A program made the translations under genes and the position numbers. This document shows positions 1 to 6,074 of a DNA stretch of 6,099 bases, one piece after another (position 1 is the first letter of the stretch; the number at the start of each line of letters is the position of its first letter). This DNA is from Chthoniobacter sp. Its GTDB lineage: Bacteria > Verrucomicrobiota > Verrucomicrobiia > Chthoniobacterales > Chthoniobacteraceae. The notes beneath the pieces were generated by a model. It searched no databases. It saw only the letters and a program-made list of their open reading frames with translations, and was not told the DNA's origin. The stretch is taken from contig JANXWQ010000093.1 of the NCBI GenBank assembly GCA_025351065.1, positions 1-6,099 of the forward strand, written 5' to 3'.

Positions 1-150
1 CTGCTCTCCGCCGGCCTCGATGAAGTGCCGGGTGTCTATAAGGACATCCACGCCGTCATGGCCGCGCAGACCGATCTGGTCGAAGTCCTCGGCCAGTTCG
101 ATCCGAAGCTCGTGAAGATGTGCCCAGCCGGCGACCGCGCCGAAGACTGA
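1..150 (+). CDS. rtcB: RNA-splicing ligase RtcB, C-terminal 49 residues (5' end outside the window)
   Basis: The open frame from base 1 to the TGA at 148-150 gives a tail beginning LLSAGLDEVPGVYKDIHAVM and containing AAQTDLVEVLGQFDPKLVKM. The block GLDEVPGVYKDIHAVMAAQTDLVEVL is the conserved C-terminal end of the RtcB family: D-E-x-P-x-x-Y-K-D-I-x-x-V-M-A-A-Q-x-D-L-V. RtcB is a Mn2+- and GTP-dependent ligase that joins RNA 2',3'-cyclic phosphate (or 3'-phosphate) ends to 5'-OH ends. In bacteria it is tied to RNA repair. Only the tail is visible, so the catalytic Cys/His metal site and the guanylylated His lie upstream of the window and cannot be checked. After the family block comes a short polar tail, FDPKLVKMCPAGDRAED, of a kind I associate with many bacterial RtcB proteins. 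The gene converges on the large coiled-coil gene of the opposite strand, and a strong hairpin follows 5 bp after its stop. Confidence 0.93.
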   Translation: MLSAGLDEVPGVYKDIHAVMAAQTDLVEVLGQFDPKLVKMCPAGDRAED

Positions 151-155
151 CCACC

Positions 156-188
156 GCGGAGGTGAGACGTGAACCGCCTCGCCTCCGC
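156..188 (+). terminator. Hairpin just downstream of rtcB, candidate terminator
   Basis: GCGGAGGTGAG (156-166) pairs with CTCGCCTCCGC (178-188). This is an 11-bp stem with one G-T(U) wobble and an 11-nt loop, starting 5 bp after the rtcB stop. Only two T follow directly; a run of six T comes later, at 210-215. It is therefore not a textbook intrinsic terminator, but its position and stability fit a 3'-end element for rtcB. Confidence 0.5.
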
Positions 189-202
189 TTACCCCTGCAG
201 TC

Positions 203-231
203 GCCGCACTTTTTTCCCCGTGCTTTGCGGC
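203..231. other. Second inverted repeat in the convergent intergenic strip
   Basis: GCCGCA (203-208) pairs with TGCGGC (226-231). The 17-nt loop contains the T6 tract 210-215. An alternative inner pairing is GCAC (206-209) with GTGC (220-223). On the minus strand the stem is preceded by T5 (237-233). It may be part of a double or bidirectional 3'-end arrangement between rtcB and the coiled-coil gene, but neither strand has a T tract directly after the stem. Confidence 0.25.
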
Positions 232-293
232 TAAAAAGACAACCGCCGCGGCAACGCCAGCCGCCACTTCAGCCATGCGTCCATCCAGTTTCC

Positions 294-320
294 AAAAAAC
301 CGCGCGCTATTTTTTCGCGC
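294..320 (-). terminator. Intrinsic terminator overlapping the stop codon of the coiled-coil gene
   Basis: Read on the minus strand, GCGCG (320-316) pairs with CGCGC (306-302), and six T follow at 299-294. The 9-nt loop AAAAAATAG is the last two Lys codons plus the TAG stop (307-309). The stem is short (5 bp) but all G-C, and the T tract is immediate. This supports 307 as the true 3' end of the gene, rather than the stop of the other frame near 231, which lies beyond the terminator. Confidence 0.6.
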
Positions 321-3143
321 CGCTTTCGTTGGCGAGGTTGAGGAGGTACTGCTCGACCTGCGCGCCGAATTCCTCGGGATATTTTTCGGCCTGCGACTGC
401 TCGATGACGGCGCGTTCGCGCGGTGGGAGCGCAGCGAAGGAGGCCTTCTTCGCGGCTGTGGTGCGGGAGCCGAGTTGGACGGCCTCGGGGCTGCCGGGCT
501 GGTACTTTTCCGCGGCTGCGGTGCCGCCCGGCGGGCCAGGCTTTTTGCCGCCTTTGCCCGGTTGCTGGCCGGGTTTAGCGCCGGGCTTGCCGGGTTGGCC
601 CGGTTGTCCAGGCTGGCCCGGTTGATTGCCGGCCTGGGCCGTGGGCTGGCCGGGCTGGCCTTCGGCGGGCATCTGCGGGGCGCTGGATTCGGAGAGGCCG
701 GATTGCGCCTGCGCCATCGCGGCCTGCGCCTGCGCGAGGGCTTGCTGCGCGGCGGCGGCCTGGGCTTGGGCACCGGGCGTGTTTTGGCTGGCGGCTTGCG
801 CGGCGGCTTCGGCGGCGGCTTGCGCGCCTTGCTCGGCGGCGGCCTGCGCGGCGGGGTCGCCGGGCGTGCCCTGGGCGGCGGCCTGGCCAGCTTTTTGCGC
901 GGCCTGCGCGAGTTCACCGGCGGCTTTTGCGCGGCTTGATCGGCCTGCTGGCCGGCTTGTTTGGCAGCGGCTTGATCGCCGGCCGCCTGCGCCTTTTCAC
1001 CCGCTGCCTGCGCGTCCGCGGCCTTTTGCAAATCCTGCTGCGCTTGCGCCACCGCGGCCTGCGCCTGGGCGAGCTGGGCCTGCGTCTGCTGCTGCGCGTT
1101 CGCGTTTGGCTCGGGGTTTTGGCCGAGCTGGGCCTGCGCCTGTTCGGCGGCTTGCGCGAGCGCTTTCTGCGCGCGGAAGAGCGCGTCGAGCGCCTTCAGT
1201 TCCGCGGTCTTCGCGCGTTCGCCGTCAGGCTTGTCGAGCTGGGTTTCCGCTTCGGCCATCGCGGTGCGCGCATCGTCGAGCGCGGGCGCGGCGGCGGCGA
1301 GGTCGGGCGCAAGGTTCGCCTTGAGCGAATCCGTCTTTCGCCGCACCTCCTGCTGCCGCGTGACCTGGGTGCCGAATTGATCCGCGGCCCGCGCTTTCTT
1401 CGCCGCGACGAGCGCCGCACTTTTTGCCGTGTCCAGCTCCAGCTTCTGCTCGGCCATGATGATCTCCGCAAGTTCCGCCGCCGCTTTTTGCGCGGCAGCA
1501 AGCGCCTGCTGCGCCGCCTGCGCCTCCGCCGCAGCCTGCGCGATCTGCTGTTCGGCCTGCGCGAGATTCTGCGCCGCCGCCTGCTGCGCCGCGGCGGCCT
1601 GCGCGGGCTGATTCGCCTGCGCGGCCTGCGCCGCTTTCTGCGCGTTCGCCGCCGCCTGCTGCAGCGCGGGCGCGGCCTGCGGGGCGGCGTTCGCGGCCTG
1701 TTGCGCGAGTTGCTGCGCCTTGTCGGCGAGCGCCGCCTGGCCGGTCTTGTCCGGGTTCTGCGCGGCGGCGGCTTCCTGCTTCGCGAGGTCGTGCGTGTCC
1801 TTTTGCAGTTGCGCCAAATCTTTCGCGAGGTCGCCGGATTTTCCCGCCGCCGCATCGGCCTTCGCGATCTCCTGCTGCACCTTCGCCGCCGCCGCCTGCA
1901 TCGCGCCGAGCGCGTCCTTCGCGTTCTTCGCCGCAGCCTCCGCGTTCTTGTCGTTCATCGCCGCGCGGGCCTCCTGCATTTTTTCCTGCGCGGCTTTCAC
2001 ATTCGCCGCGGCGGCGGGCGCGTCCTTGTCGAGATTCTGCGCCACCTCATCGCTCTTGCCGGCGAGGTCGCCCTGGGTGTCCTCCAGCGCCGCGAGATCA
2101 TCCTTCCGCCCGTCCTTCTGCTCGGCGAATTGCTTCTGCAAACTCTTCTCCGCGCGCAACTGCTCGCGCGTCATCTTCTTCTGCTTTCCGTCGAGCTGCT
2201 GGGCCTCCGCCTTCTTGTCCAGCCACTTGTCGAAATCCTTTTCCCCCACCGTCTTCTCCGCCTTCTGCGCGATCTCTTTCTGGTCGTCGATCAACTTCGC
2301 CAGCTCCCGCTCCGCCGCGTGCAGGGCCGCGGCGCGATCCTGCGGCGGCGCGATCTCGCGGGCCAGCCGGCGCATCGCATCGCGCGCCGTTTTCTCGTCC
2401 GTCACCGCCTTGAAAAGCTGCCCCTGTTTCAGCGCCTCCGCCGCGCCCTCCGCATTTGGCTGCACCTTTTGCAGCGCCGCCAGCCCCTTTTGCAAACGCG
2501 CCGCCGTCTCCGCGTTCGCCGGGTCTTTGGCCAGCCGCGCGATCTTCTCTGCCGCCATTTTCATCTCCGCGGCGAGCGCCGCCTGCTCGCCCTGCTGGCC
2601 TTGCAGATTCGCCTGCATCGCCGCCTCGAAATTCTCCGGCTTGCGCCCGCCCGACCACTGCCCGAGGGCGATGCCGTTTTGCAAATTCACCGCCTGCCGG
2701 TCGGCGAGCTGCGTGAGCTGCTGCGAAATCTCCAGCGCCTCCTGCTGGCGCAGATGATCGGCGAGCAGCTTCTTGATCTGCGTGATGAGCGCCTTCTGCG
2801 CCGTGTAAGCCTCGCTCACATCCTTCTTCGCCTGCCCCGCGTCCGCCGCCCCGCGCGCCTTTTCCAGTAAATCCACCACCTGTTTCATCTCCCCGCCGCC
2901 CAGCCGCGCGAGCGTCTCGCGCAGGGCCTGCACCGTCTTCGTCTCTTCGCCGGCGAGCCCGTTGCGCTCGTACTCGCCGAGCATCGCGTCGAGCTGCTCC
3001 ACGAGCCGCTGCGCATCCCCCCGGAGCTGCTCCTGCTTCACCTCGCCCTCGCGGATGCGCTCGGCGGTCGGAGACACCGCCACGGCGGAAAGCACGGGCC
3101 CGAGGCTGCTGGCGAGGAGGAGATAAAGCGGCAGGCGTTTCAT
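307..3143 (-). CDS. Large exported Ala/Gln-rich coiled-coil protein, reading frame interrupted once at 925-928
   Basis: No function can be assigned. I chose the ATG at 3143-3141 because it opens a clear signal peptide, MKRLPLYLLLASSLGPVLSAVA. An in-frame ATG at 3200 would put 19 residues ahead of it and overlaps the promoter. After the signal, residues about 25-460 are charged heptad-like helix rich in Ala, Glu, Lys and Gln. Residues about 470-562 are almost pure Ala/Gln. Further coiled coil runs to about 815. The frame then changes at an A-run (plus-strand T 925-928). Upstream the codons have their lowest base divisible by 3; downstream the sensible frame is shifted by one. Adding a single A restores ...QAAQKAAGELAQAAQKAGQ and gives about 945 residues. 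Without it the frame runs to 231 (970 residues) with an implausible Arg/Pro tail. The restored C-terminus holds a Gly-Pro-Gln collagen-like stretch (about 828-876) and a compact end, LPPRERAVIEQSQAEKYPEEF (906-926). From memory, similar ends occur on large exported helical proteins of Planctomycetes/Verrucomicrobia. Probable role: periplasmic or envelope structural or scaffold protein (inference). Confidence 0.8.
517..660 (-). repeat. Collagen-like Gly-Pro-Gln tandem repeat within the coiled-coil gene
   Basis: In the restored C-terminal frame this part encodes GQPGQP, a short spacer, then QPGQPGQPGQPGKPGAKPGQ followed by QPGKGGKKPGPPGG. This is several G-x-P / P-G-x triplets in a row, so the DNA is a degenerate 9-bp repeat (cccggttgg-like units on the plus strand, clearest at 590-625). 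It separates the helical body from the conserved C-terminal module and probably acts as an extended linker. It is too short and irregular to claim a real collagen triple helix. Confidence 0.75.
925..928 (-). other. Frame-break site in the coiled-coil gene (A4 run)
   Basis: On the coding strand the sequence is GCC GCG CAA AAG CCG in the upstream frame. Downstream codons make sense only as AAA GCC GCC GGT GAA CTC, i.e. one extra A (or a -1 slip) at CAAAAG. A near copy of the same coding block, GCC GCG CAA AAA GCT, lies just downstream (reverse of plus-strand agctttttgcgcggc, about 889-903) and carries five A. That makes a lost A the simplest explanation. No classic X-XXY-YYZ slippery heptamer is present. 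Confidence 0.75.
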
Positions 3144-3171
3144 AGACGGGGCGGGTTGGAACGAAGGCGCG

Positions 3172-3200
3172 AGTGTTCCCTGCAATGCCCCTTCCGTCAA
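3172..3200 (-). promoter_or_regulatory. Probable sigma70-type promoter of the coiled-coil gene
   Basis: On the minus strand, TTGACG (3200-3195) is followed after 17 bp by AACACT (3177-3172), a 5/6 and 3/6 match to the -35 and -10 consensus. Transcription would begin near 3165, leaving a leader of about 20 nt before the ATG at 3143. The element lies in the 150-bp gap after ribE, so the gene probably has its own promoter besides any read-through from nnr-ribE. Confidence 0.45.
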
Positions 3201-3293
3201 TTCCCCGCCTGACCCTTTCCCACGCCGGACGAAAGCTCCCGGCAGGCGCGTTTCCCCGGCCCAACCACCGACCCACCTCCATGTCCACGGCTC

Positions 3294-3893
3294 TCACCGC
3301 GCCACACGCACGGCGAGCAGGCGCTCGACGTATTTGGCCAGCAGGTCACATTCGAGGTTCACGAAATCGCCCGCTTGTTTCGCGCGCAGGTTGGTCAGCG
3401 CGAGGGTGTGGGGGATGATCCAGACGGTGAAGCTGGCCGCGGCCACTTCCGCGACGGTGAGGCTGATGCCGTCGATGGCGATGGAGCCTTTGAACGCGAC
3501 ATAGCCCGCGAAGGCTGGTGGCAGCTCGATCTCCAGCCGGTGGTCGGCGTTCACTTTCTCGAAACTCAGCACGCGCGCCGTGGTGTCGATGTGCCCCTGG
3601 ACGAAGTGCCCGCCGAGCCGCGTGTGGGCGGCGAGGGCGCGCTCGAGGTTCACGGGTGCGCCGGGCGCGAGCGCGCCGAGGTTGGTGCGGTCGAGGGTTT
3701 CGGCGAGGAGGTCGAAGGCGAGCACGTCGGCGTCGCGGGCGGTGACGGTGAGGCAGCAGCCATTCACGGCGATGCTGTCGCCGAGGCGCGCATCGGCGGC
3801 GACGAGCGGGGCGCGCAGCGTGAGGCGCGCGCCGGCGGCGGTGCGGGCGAGGGCGAGGAGCGCGCCCGTTTCTTCGACGAGTCCGGTGAACAT
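3294..3893 (-). CDS. ribE: Riboflavin synthase (alpha subunit)
   Basis: The 199-residue protein starts MFTGLVEETG, the signature N-terminus of riboflavin synthase, so the ATG at 3893 is firm; further upstream codons in this frame overlap nnr and are not protein-like. The enzyme dismutates two 6,7-dimethyl-8-ribityllumazine molecules into riboflavin and a pyrimidinedione, in the cytoplasm. The two tandem lumazine-binding barrels are both visible. Repeat 1 has GDSIAVNGCCLTVT (about 38-51), ending LAETLDRTNLGAL. Repeat 2 has GGHFVQGHIDTTARV (about 94-108), FKGSIAIDGISLTVAEV and the closing WIIPHTLALTNL. Length matches the family (about 200-220). It lies 31 bp downstream of nnr on the same strand and is probably co-transcribed with it. 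I see no FMN riboswitch in front of it and no other rib genes in the window. There is no Shine-Dalgarno sequence before the ATG. The same enzyme is called RibC in E. coli and RibE in many annotations. Confidence 0.97.
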   Translation of the reverse strand: MFTGLVEETGALLALARTAAGARLTLRAPLVAADARLGDSIAVNGCCLTVTARDADVLAFDLLAETLDRTNLGALAPGAPVNLERALAAHTRLGGHFVQGHIDTTARVLSFEKVNADHRLEIELPPAFAGYVAFKGSIAIDGISLTVAEVAAASFTVWIIPHTLALTNLRAKQAGDFVNLECDLLAKYVERLLAVRVAR

Positions 3894-3924
3894 GGCGGGC
3901 GAAAGTAGCGGGCGGGCGGGCGGC

Positions 3925-5418
3925 TTACCAGCAGCCGGCGCGGAGATTTTTGCAGGCGTCGCCGAGCCGCGCGATGACGTGCCGGGCGGAAAGCGATTCC
4001 TCAGATTCCGCGCCGCCAAAGACCGCCAGCTCCGCCGCGCGCCCGCACAGCCACGCGCCGAGCCGCGCGGCGTCGTGGAGCGCGAGCCCCTGCCCGGCGA
4101 GTGCAGCGCAGACGCCGGTGAGGACATCGCCCATGCCGCCGGTGGCCATGCCGGGCGAGCCGGTGGAGTTGTAGCTGAGCGGGCGTCCGCGTTCGGCGAC
4201 GAGGGTGCGCGCGCCTTTGAGCAGCAGAGTCACGGGAAAGCGCGCGGTGAAATCCTCGGCGGTCGCGCGGCGCGGGCGCGTGGCGGAGGCGGGATCGAGG
4301 CGGGCCATTTCGCCGGGGTGCGGCGTGAGCAGCCGTGGCCCGGCGCAGCGCGCGAGCGTGTCGGGGCGGGTGGCGAGGAGGTTGAGCGCATCGGCATCGA
4401 CGACCATCGGCTGCGGGGCGCGCTCGATGAGCGCGAGCACTTCGTCCGCGCGGCCCGTGCCGAGGCCGGGGCCGATGGCGAGGACATCGTGCCGCGCGGC
4501 GAGCACGGCGTCGAAAGACGCGACCGCTTTCACCATGACCTCCGGCGCGATGCGCGCGGCGATGAGCGGATAAATGTCAGGCCACACGTAGAGCGTCACC
4601 AGCCCCGCGCCCGCATGGACACAGGCTTCCGCGGCCAGCACCGCCGCGCCGGTCAGCCCCGCCGAGCCCGCGACGAGGCCCACGCGTCCGCACTGCCCCT
4701 TGTGCAAATCGAAAATCCGGCGCGGCAGCAGCGGCGCGAGCGTTGGCGCCGTCGCCACGGTTTCGCGCGCGCCTCTCTCGTCCATGCGCAGGCTCAATTC
4801 CGCGAGGGGCAGCACGGCCAGCCGCCCGACAAATGGCGTCGCGGCATCCGCGACCAGCCCGTGTTTGGCGCAGCCGATGGTGAGCGTGAAATCCGCGCGC
4901 ACCGCGTCGGCGTCCGCCGCGCCGCTGTCGCCGTCGAGCCCGGTGGGCAGGTCGAGCGCAAAGACGTGCGCGTTTTCCTCCGCGCGCAGCCGGTTGATTG
5001 CGCGCGCCGCCACCCGCATCGGCTCGCGCAGTGCGCCGCCTGCGCCGAGGCCGAGCAGCCCGTCGAGCACGATGAGCGCCTGGCCTTTGCCCAGCCGCGC
5101 GATGGCCGAACGCTCGGGGTGCGCGTCGAGCAGCTCGGCGTGTTTTTGCGCCGTCAGCGCACTCCACTCCACGCGTTCGCAGGCGGGCCGCAGCTCGAGC
5201 TGCCAGCCGCGCGCGGCGAGATGCCGCGCGGCCACCAGCGCGTCGCCGCCGTTGTGGCCTTTGCCAAAGGCGACCACGCACTTTCCCGGCACGGGAAAAA
5301 ACTGCCGCACCGCCGCGGCGATCTCGAGCCCGGCCTCGTCCATGAGCGCCGCCGCGGCGATGCCGCTGGCGAAGGCGCGCTGTTCGAGGGCTTGCATCTC
5401 GGAGCAGGTGAGAATCAT
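3925..5418 (-). CDS. nnr: Bifunctional NAD(P)H-hydrate epimerase / ADP-dependent NAD(P)H-hydrate dehydratase (YjeF family)
   Basis: This 497-residue enzyme repairs hydrated NADH and NADPH. The N-terminal YjeF_N domain (about 1-215) epimerises R- and S-hydrates. The C-terminal ribokinase-like domain (about 225-497) dehydrates the S form using ADP. Epimerase motifs: GKGHNGGDALVAARHL (52-67), LDGLLGLG (118-125) and ALDLPTGLDGDSG (154-166). Dehydratase motifs: KGQCGRVGLVAGS (240-252), GAGLVTL (270-276), GPGLGTG (316-322), VVDADALN (339-346), LTPHPGE (364-370), LLLKGA (398-403) and NSTGSPGMATGGMGDVLTG (417-435), which contains the expected catalytic Asp at 431. Length is normal for the fused form (about 490-510). 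The start MILTCSEMQALEQ matches the usual first helix of the family, and an ATG 13 bp upstream is out of frame. No Shine-Dalgarno sequence is visible. Minor departures from the family: HNGGDA where NNGGDG is usual. It is followed by ribE after 31 bp, probably as one transcript, which pairs nicotinamide-cofactor repair with flavin synthesis. Confidence 0.96.
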   Translation of the reverse strand: MILTCSEMQALEQRAFASGIAAAALMDEAGLEIAAAVRQFFPVPGKCVVAFGKGHNGGDALVAARHLAARGWQLELRPACERVEWSALTAQKHAELLDAHPERSAIARLGKGQALIVLDGLLGLGAGGALREPMRVAARAINRLRAEENAHVFALDLPTGLDGDSGAADADAVRADFTLTIGCAKHGLVADAATPFVGRLAVLPLAELSLRMDERGARETVATAPTLAPLLPRRIFDLHKGQCGRVGLVAGSAGLTGAAVLAAEACVHAGAGLVTLYVWPDIYPLIAARIAPEVMVKAVASFDAVLAARHDVLAIGPGLGTGRADEVLALIERAPQPMVVDADALNLLATRPDTLARCAGPRLLTPHPGEMARLDPASATRPRRATAEDFTARFPVTLLLKGARTLVAERGRPLSYNSTGSPGMATGGMGDVLTGVCAALAGQGLALHDAARLGAWLCGRAAELAVFGGAESEESLSARHVIARLGDACKNLRAGCW

Positions 5419-5471
5419 CGCCCGCGTTCATCGCGCGCTTTGCCGCCAAAGGCGAGCCTGCGAATGGGCGC

Positions 5472-5500
5472 TTGACGGCGCGGCGGCGTTTGGCTAGCCA
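5472..5500 (+). promoter_or_regulatory. Candidate promoter of the small exported protein gene
   Basis: TTGACG (5472-5477) and TAGCCA (5495-5500) are separated by 17 bp; the -35 box is good and the -10 box is poor, though a TG pair lies just upstream (5491-5492). The same TTGACG box with a 17-bp spacer occurs in front of the large coiled-coil gene. Transcription would start near 5507, giving a leader of about 75 nt. Confidence 0.35.
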
Positions 5501-5520
5501 CGCGGATGGCAGGCGTGGCT
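5496..5520. promoter_or_regulatory. Perfect 8-bp inverted repeat, possible operator or leader hairpin
   Basis: AGCCACGC (5496-5503) and GCGTGGCT (5513-5520) are perfect inverted copies with a 9-bp spacer. They overlap the candidate -10 box and the predicted transcription start. Half-site centres are 17 bp apart, so a dimeric regulator contacting adjacent grooves is possible. If transcribed it could form a hairpin, but neither side has a T tract, so it is not a terminator. Confidence 0.35.
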
Positions 5521-5546
5521 TGAAAAATACCCAGGCACCGCGGCTG

Positions 5547-5582
5547 CCACCCAAACCAACCCAGACCAACAAGCACAGCACT
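5547..5582 (+). promoter_or_regulatory. A/C-rich, G- and T-poor leader with a tandem 10-mer, no Shine-Dalgarno
   Basis: These 36 bp before the ATG contain only three G and one T, in sharp contrast to the GC-rich flanks. They include a tandem pair, CCAAACCAAC (5551-5560) and CCAGACCAAC (5561-5570), that differs at one base. No purine-rich ribosome-binding site is present. An unstructured leader of this kind would suit initiation that does not depend on a Shine-Dalgarno sequence. Confidence 0.4.
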
Positions 5583-6044
5583 ATGAAAAAACTCCTCACC
5601 ATCCTCACCCTCACCGCACTGGCCGCCCTCCCGGCGACCACTTTCGCGGCGGCGAAAAAAGACCCCGCCGCGCCGGCGGCCACACCCGCGCCCGCGCCCA
5701 AACCGGCGGCGAAACCCGCCGAGCCCAAGGCCGCGAAACCGATGGCGATGTATTCGGAAGTCAGCGCCATCGATGTCGCCGGCAAATCTTTCACCCACAA
5801 CAACAAGGACGGCAAAGTGGTGAAATTCGTCATCACCGACAAGACCGACATCAAGAACGGCGACGCCGCGGCGACGCTGGCCGACATCAAGGTGGGCGAC
5901 TACGTGAGCGGTTCGCGGCTCAAGAAGAGCGAGACCGAATACGAGGTCATCAAGATCACCAAATTCGGCGCGAAGACCGAGAAGAAAGCCGCCCCGGCGG
6001 CCGGCGCAGCGGCGGCGAAAGCCACCCCGGCCCCGAAGAAATAA
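5583..6044 (+). CDS. Small exported protein with Pro/Ala/Lys linker and one beta-rich domain, function unknown
   Basis: The protein has 153 residues. I chose the ATG at 5583 because it opens a clean signal peptide, MKKLLTILTLTALAALPATT followed by FAA, with cleavage likely near residue 22-23. An in-frame ATG at 5472 would add 37 basic, non-conserved-looking residues before the signal and would coincide with the -35 box, so I reject it. Residues about 24-54 are a low-complexity Ala/Pro/Lys linker. Residues about 57-129 form one compact domain: SEVSAIDVAGKSFTH, then KVVKFVITDKTDIKNG, then ATLADIKVGDYVSGS, then EYEVIKITKFG. The alternating hydrophobic strands and the 'TLADIKVGDYV' turn resemble small secreted beta-barrel domains of the DUF5666 type (resemblance, not proof). 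Residues 130-153 are a basic Ala/Lys/Pro tail. There is no lipobox Cys and no cysteine at all. It is transcribed divergently from nnr and is probably periplasmic or secreted. The Lys-rich ends may contact acidic polymers (inference). Confidence 0.85.
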   Translation: MKKLLTILTLTALAALPATTFAAAKKDPAAPAATPAPAPKPAAKPAEPKAAKPMAMYSEVSAIDVAGKSFTHNNKDGKVVKFVITDKTDIKNGDAAATLADIKVGDYVSGSRLKKSETEYEVIKITKFGAKTEKKAAPAAGAAAAKATPAPKK

Positions 6045-6053
6045 ACCGCGCGC

Positions 6054-6074
6054 CGGCACCCCGCGTGCCGCTTT
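6054..6074 (+). terminator. Weak terminator-like hairpin after the small exported protein gene
   Basis: CGGCAC (6054-6059) pairs with GTGCCG (6065-6070) around a 5-nt loop, starting 9 bp after the TAA stop. Only CTTT follows, so the T tract is minimal. Position and symmetry suggest a transcript end, but the evidence is modest. Confidence 0.4.

Noticed and set aside
560..920. Dense short GC-rich repeats (gcctgcgcg- and cggctggcc-like) that at first look like a repeat array
   Set aside because: They follow codon periodicity of Ala/Gln and Gly-Pro-Gln stretches and have no fixed unit with unique spacers, so they are coding low complexity and not CRISPR or an intergenic repeat.
231..924. Arg/Pro-rich C-terminus that continues the upstream frame of the coiled-coil protein to 231
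   Set aside because: The composition changes abruptly at the A4 run, the adjacent frame restores the protein's character and a conserved-looking end, and the terminator sits before 231. It is kept only as a possible minor product in the frame-break finding.
927..2870. 647-codon open frame on the plus strand opposite the coiled-coil gene
   Set aside because: Its translation is Arg/Leu/Gly-rich low complexity, as expected from the antisense of GCC/GCG/CAG codons. The opposite strand has a signal peptide, promoter and terminator, so this is a shadow.
2098..3297. 399-codon minus-strand frame inside the coiled-coil gene region
   Set aside because: It is an alternative frame of the same DNA, Arg/Gly/Ala-rich, without signal peptide or motifs; the frame starting at 3143 has both a signal peptide and heptad-like sequence.
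5438..5451. CTTTG-CCGC-CAAAG mini-hairpin upstream of nnr
   Set aside because: The stem is only 5 bp with no adjacent T tract or recognised riboswitch context; it is within chance expectation for GC-rich DNA.
3580..5475. 631-codon open frame on the plus strand opposite ribE and nnr
   Set aside because: It is antisense to two genes with full family motifs and its own translation is Arg/Ala/Gly-rich with no recognisable domain; long open antisense frames are common at this GC content.
4577..5890. 437-codon minus-strand frame overlapping nnr and the small exported gene
   Set aside because: It is out of frame with nnr, degenerates into Arg-rich sequence, and its upstream part is antisense to the exported-protein gene.
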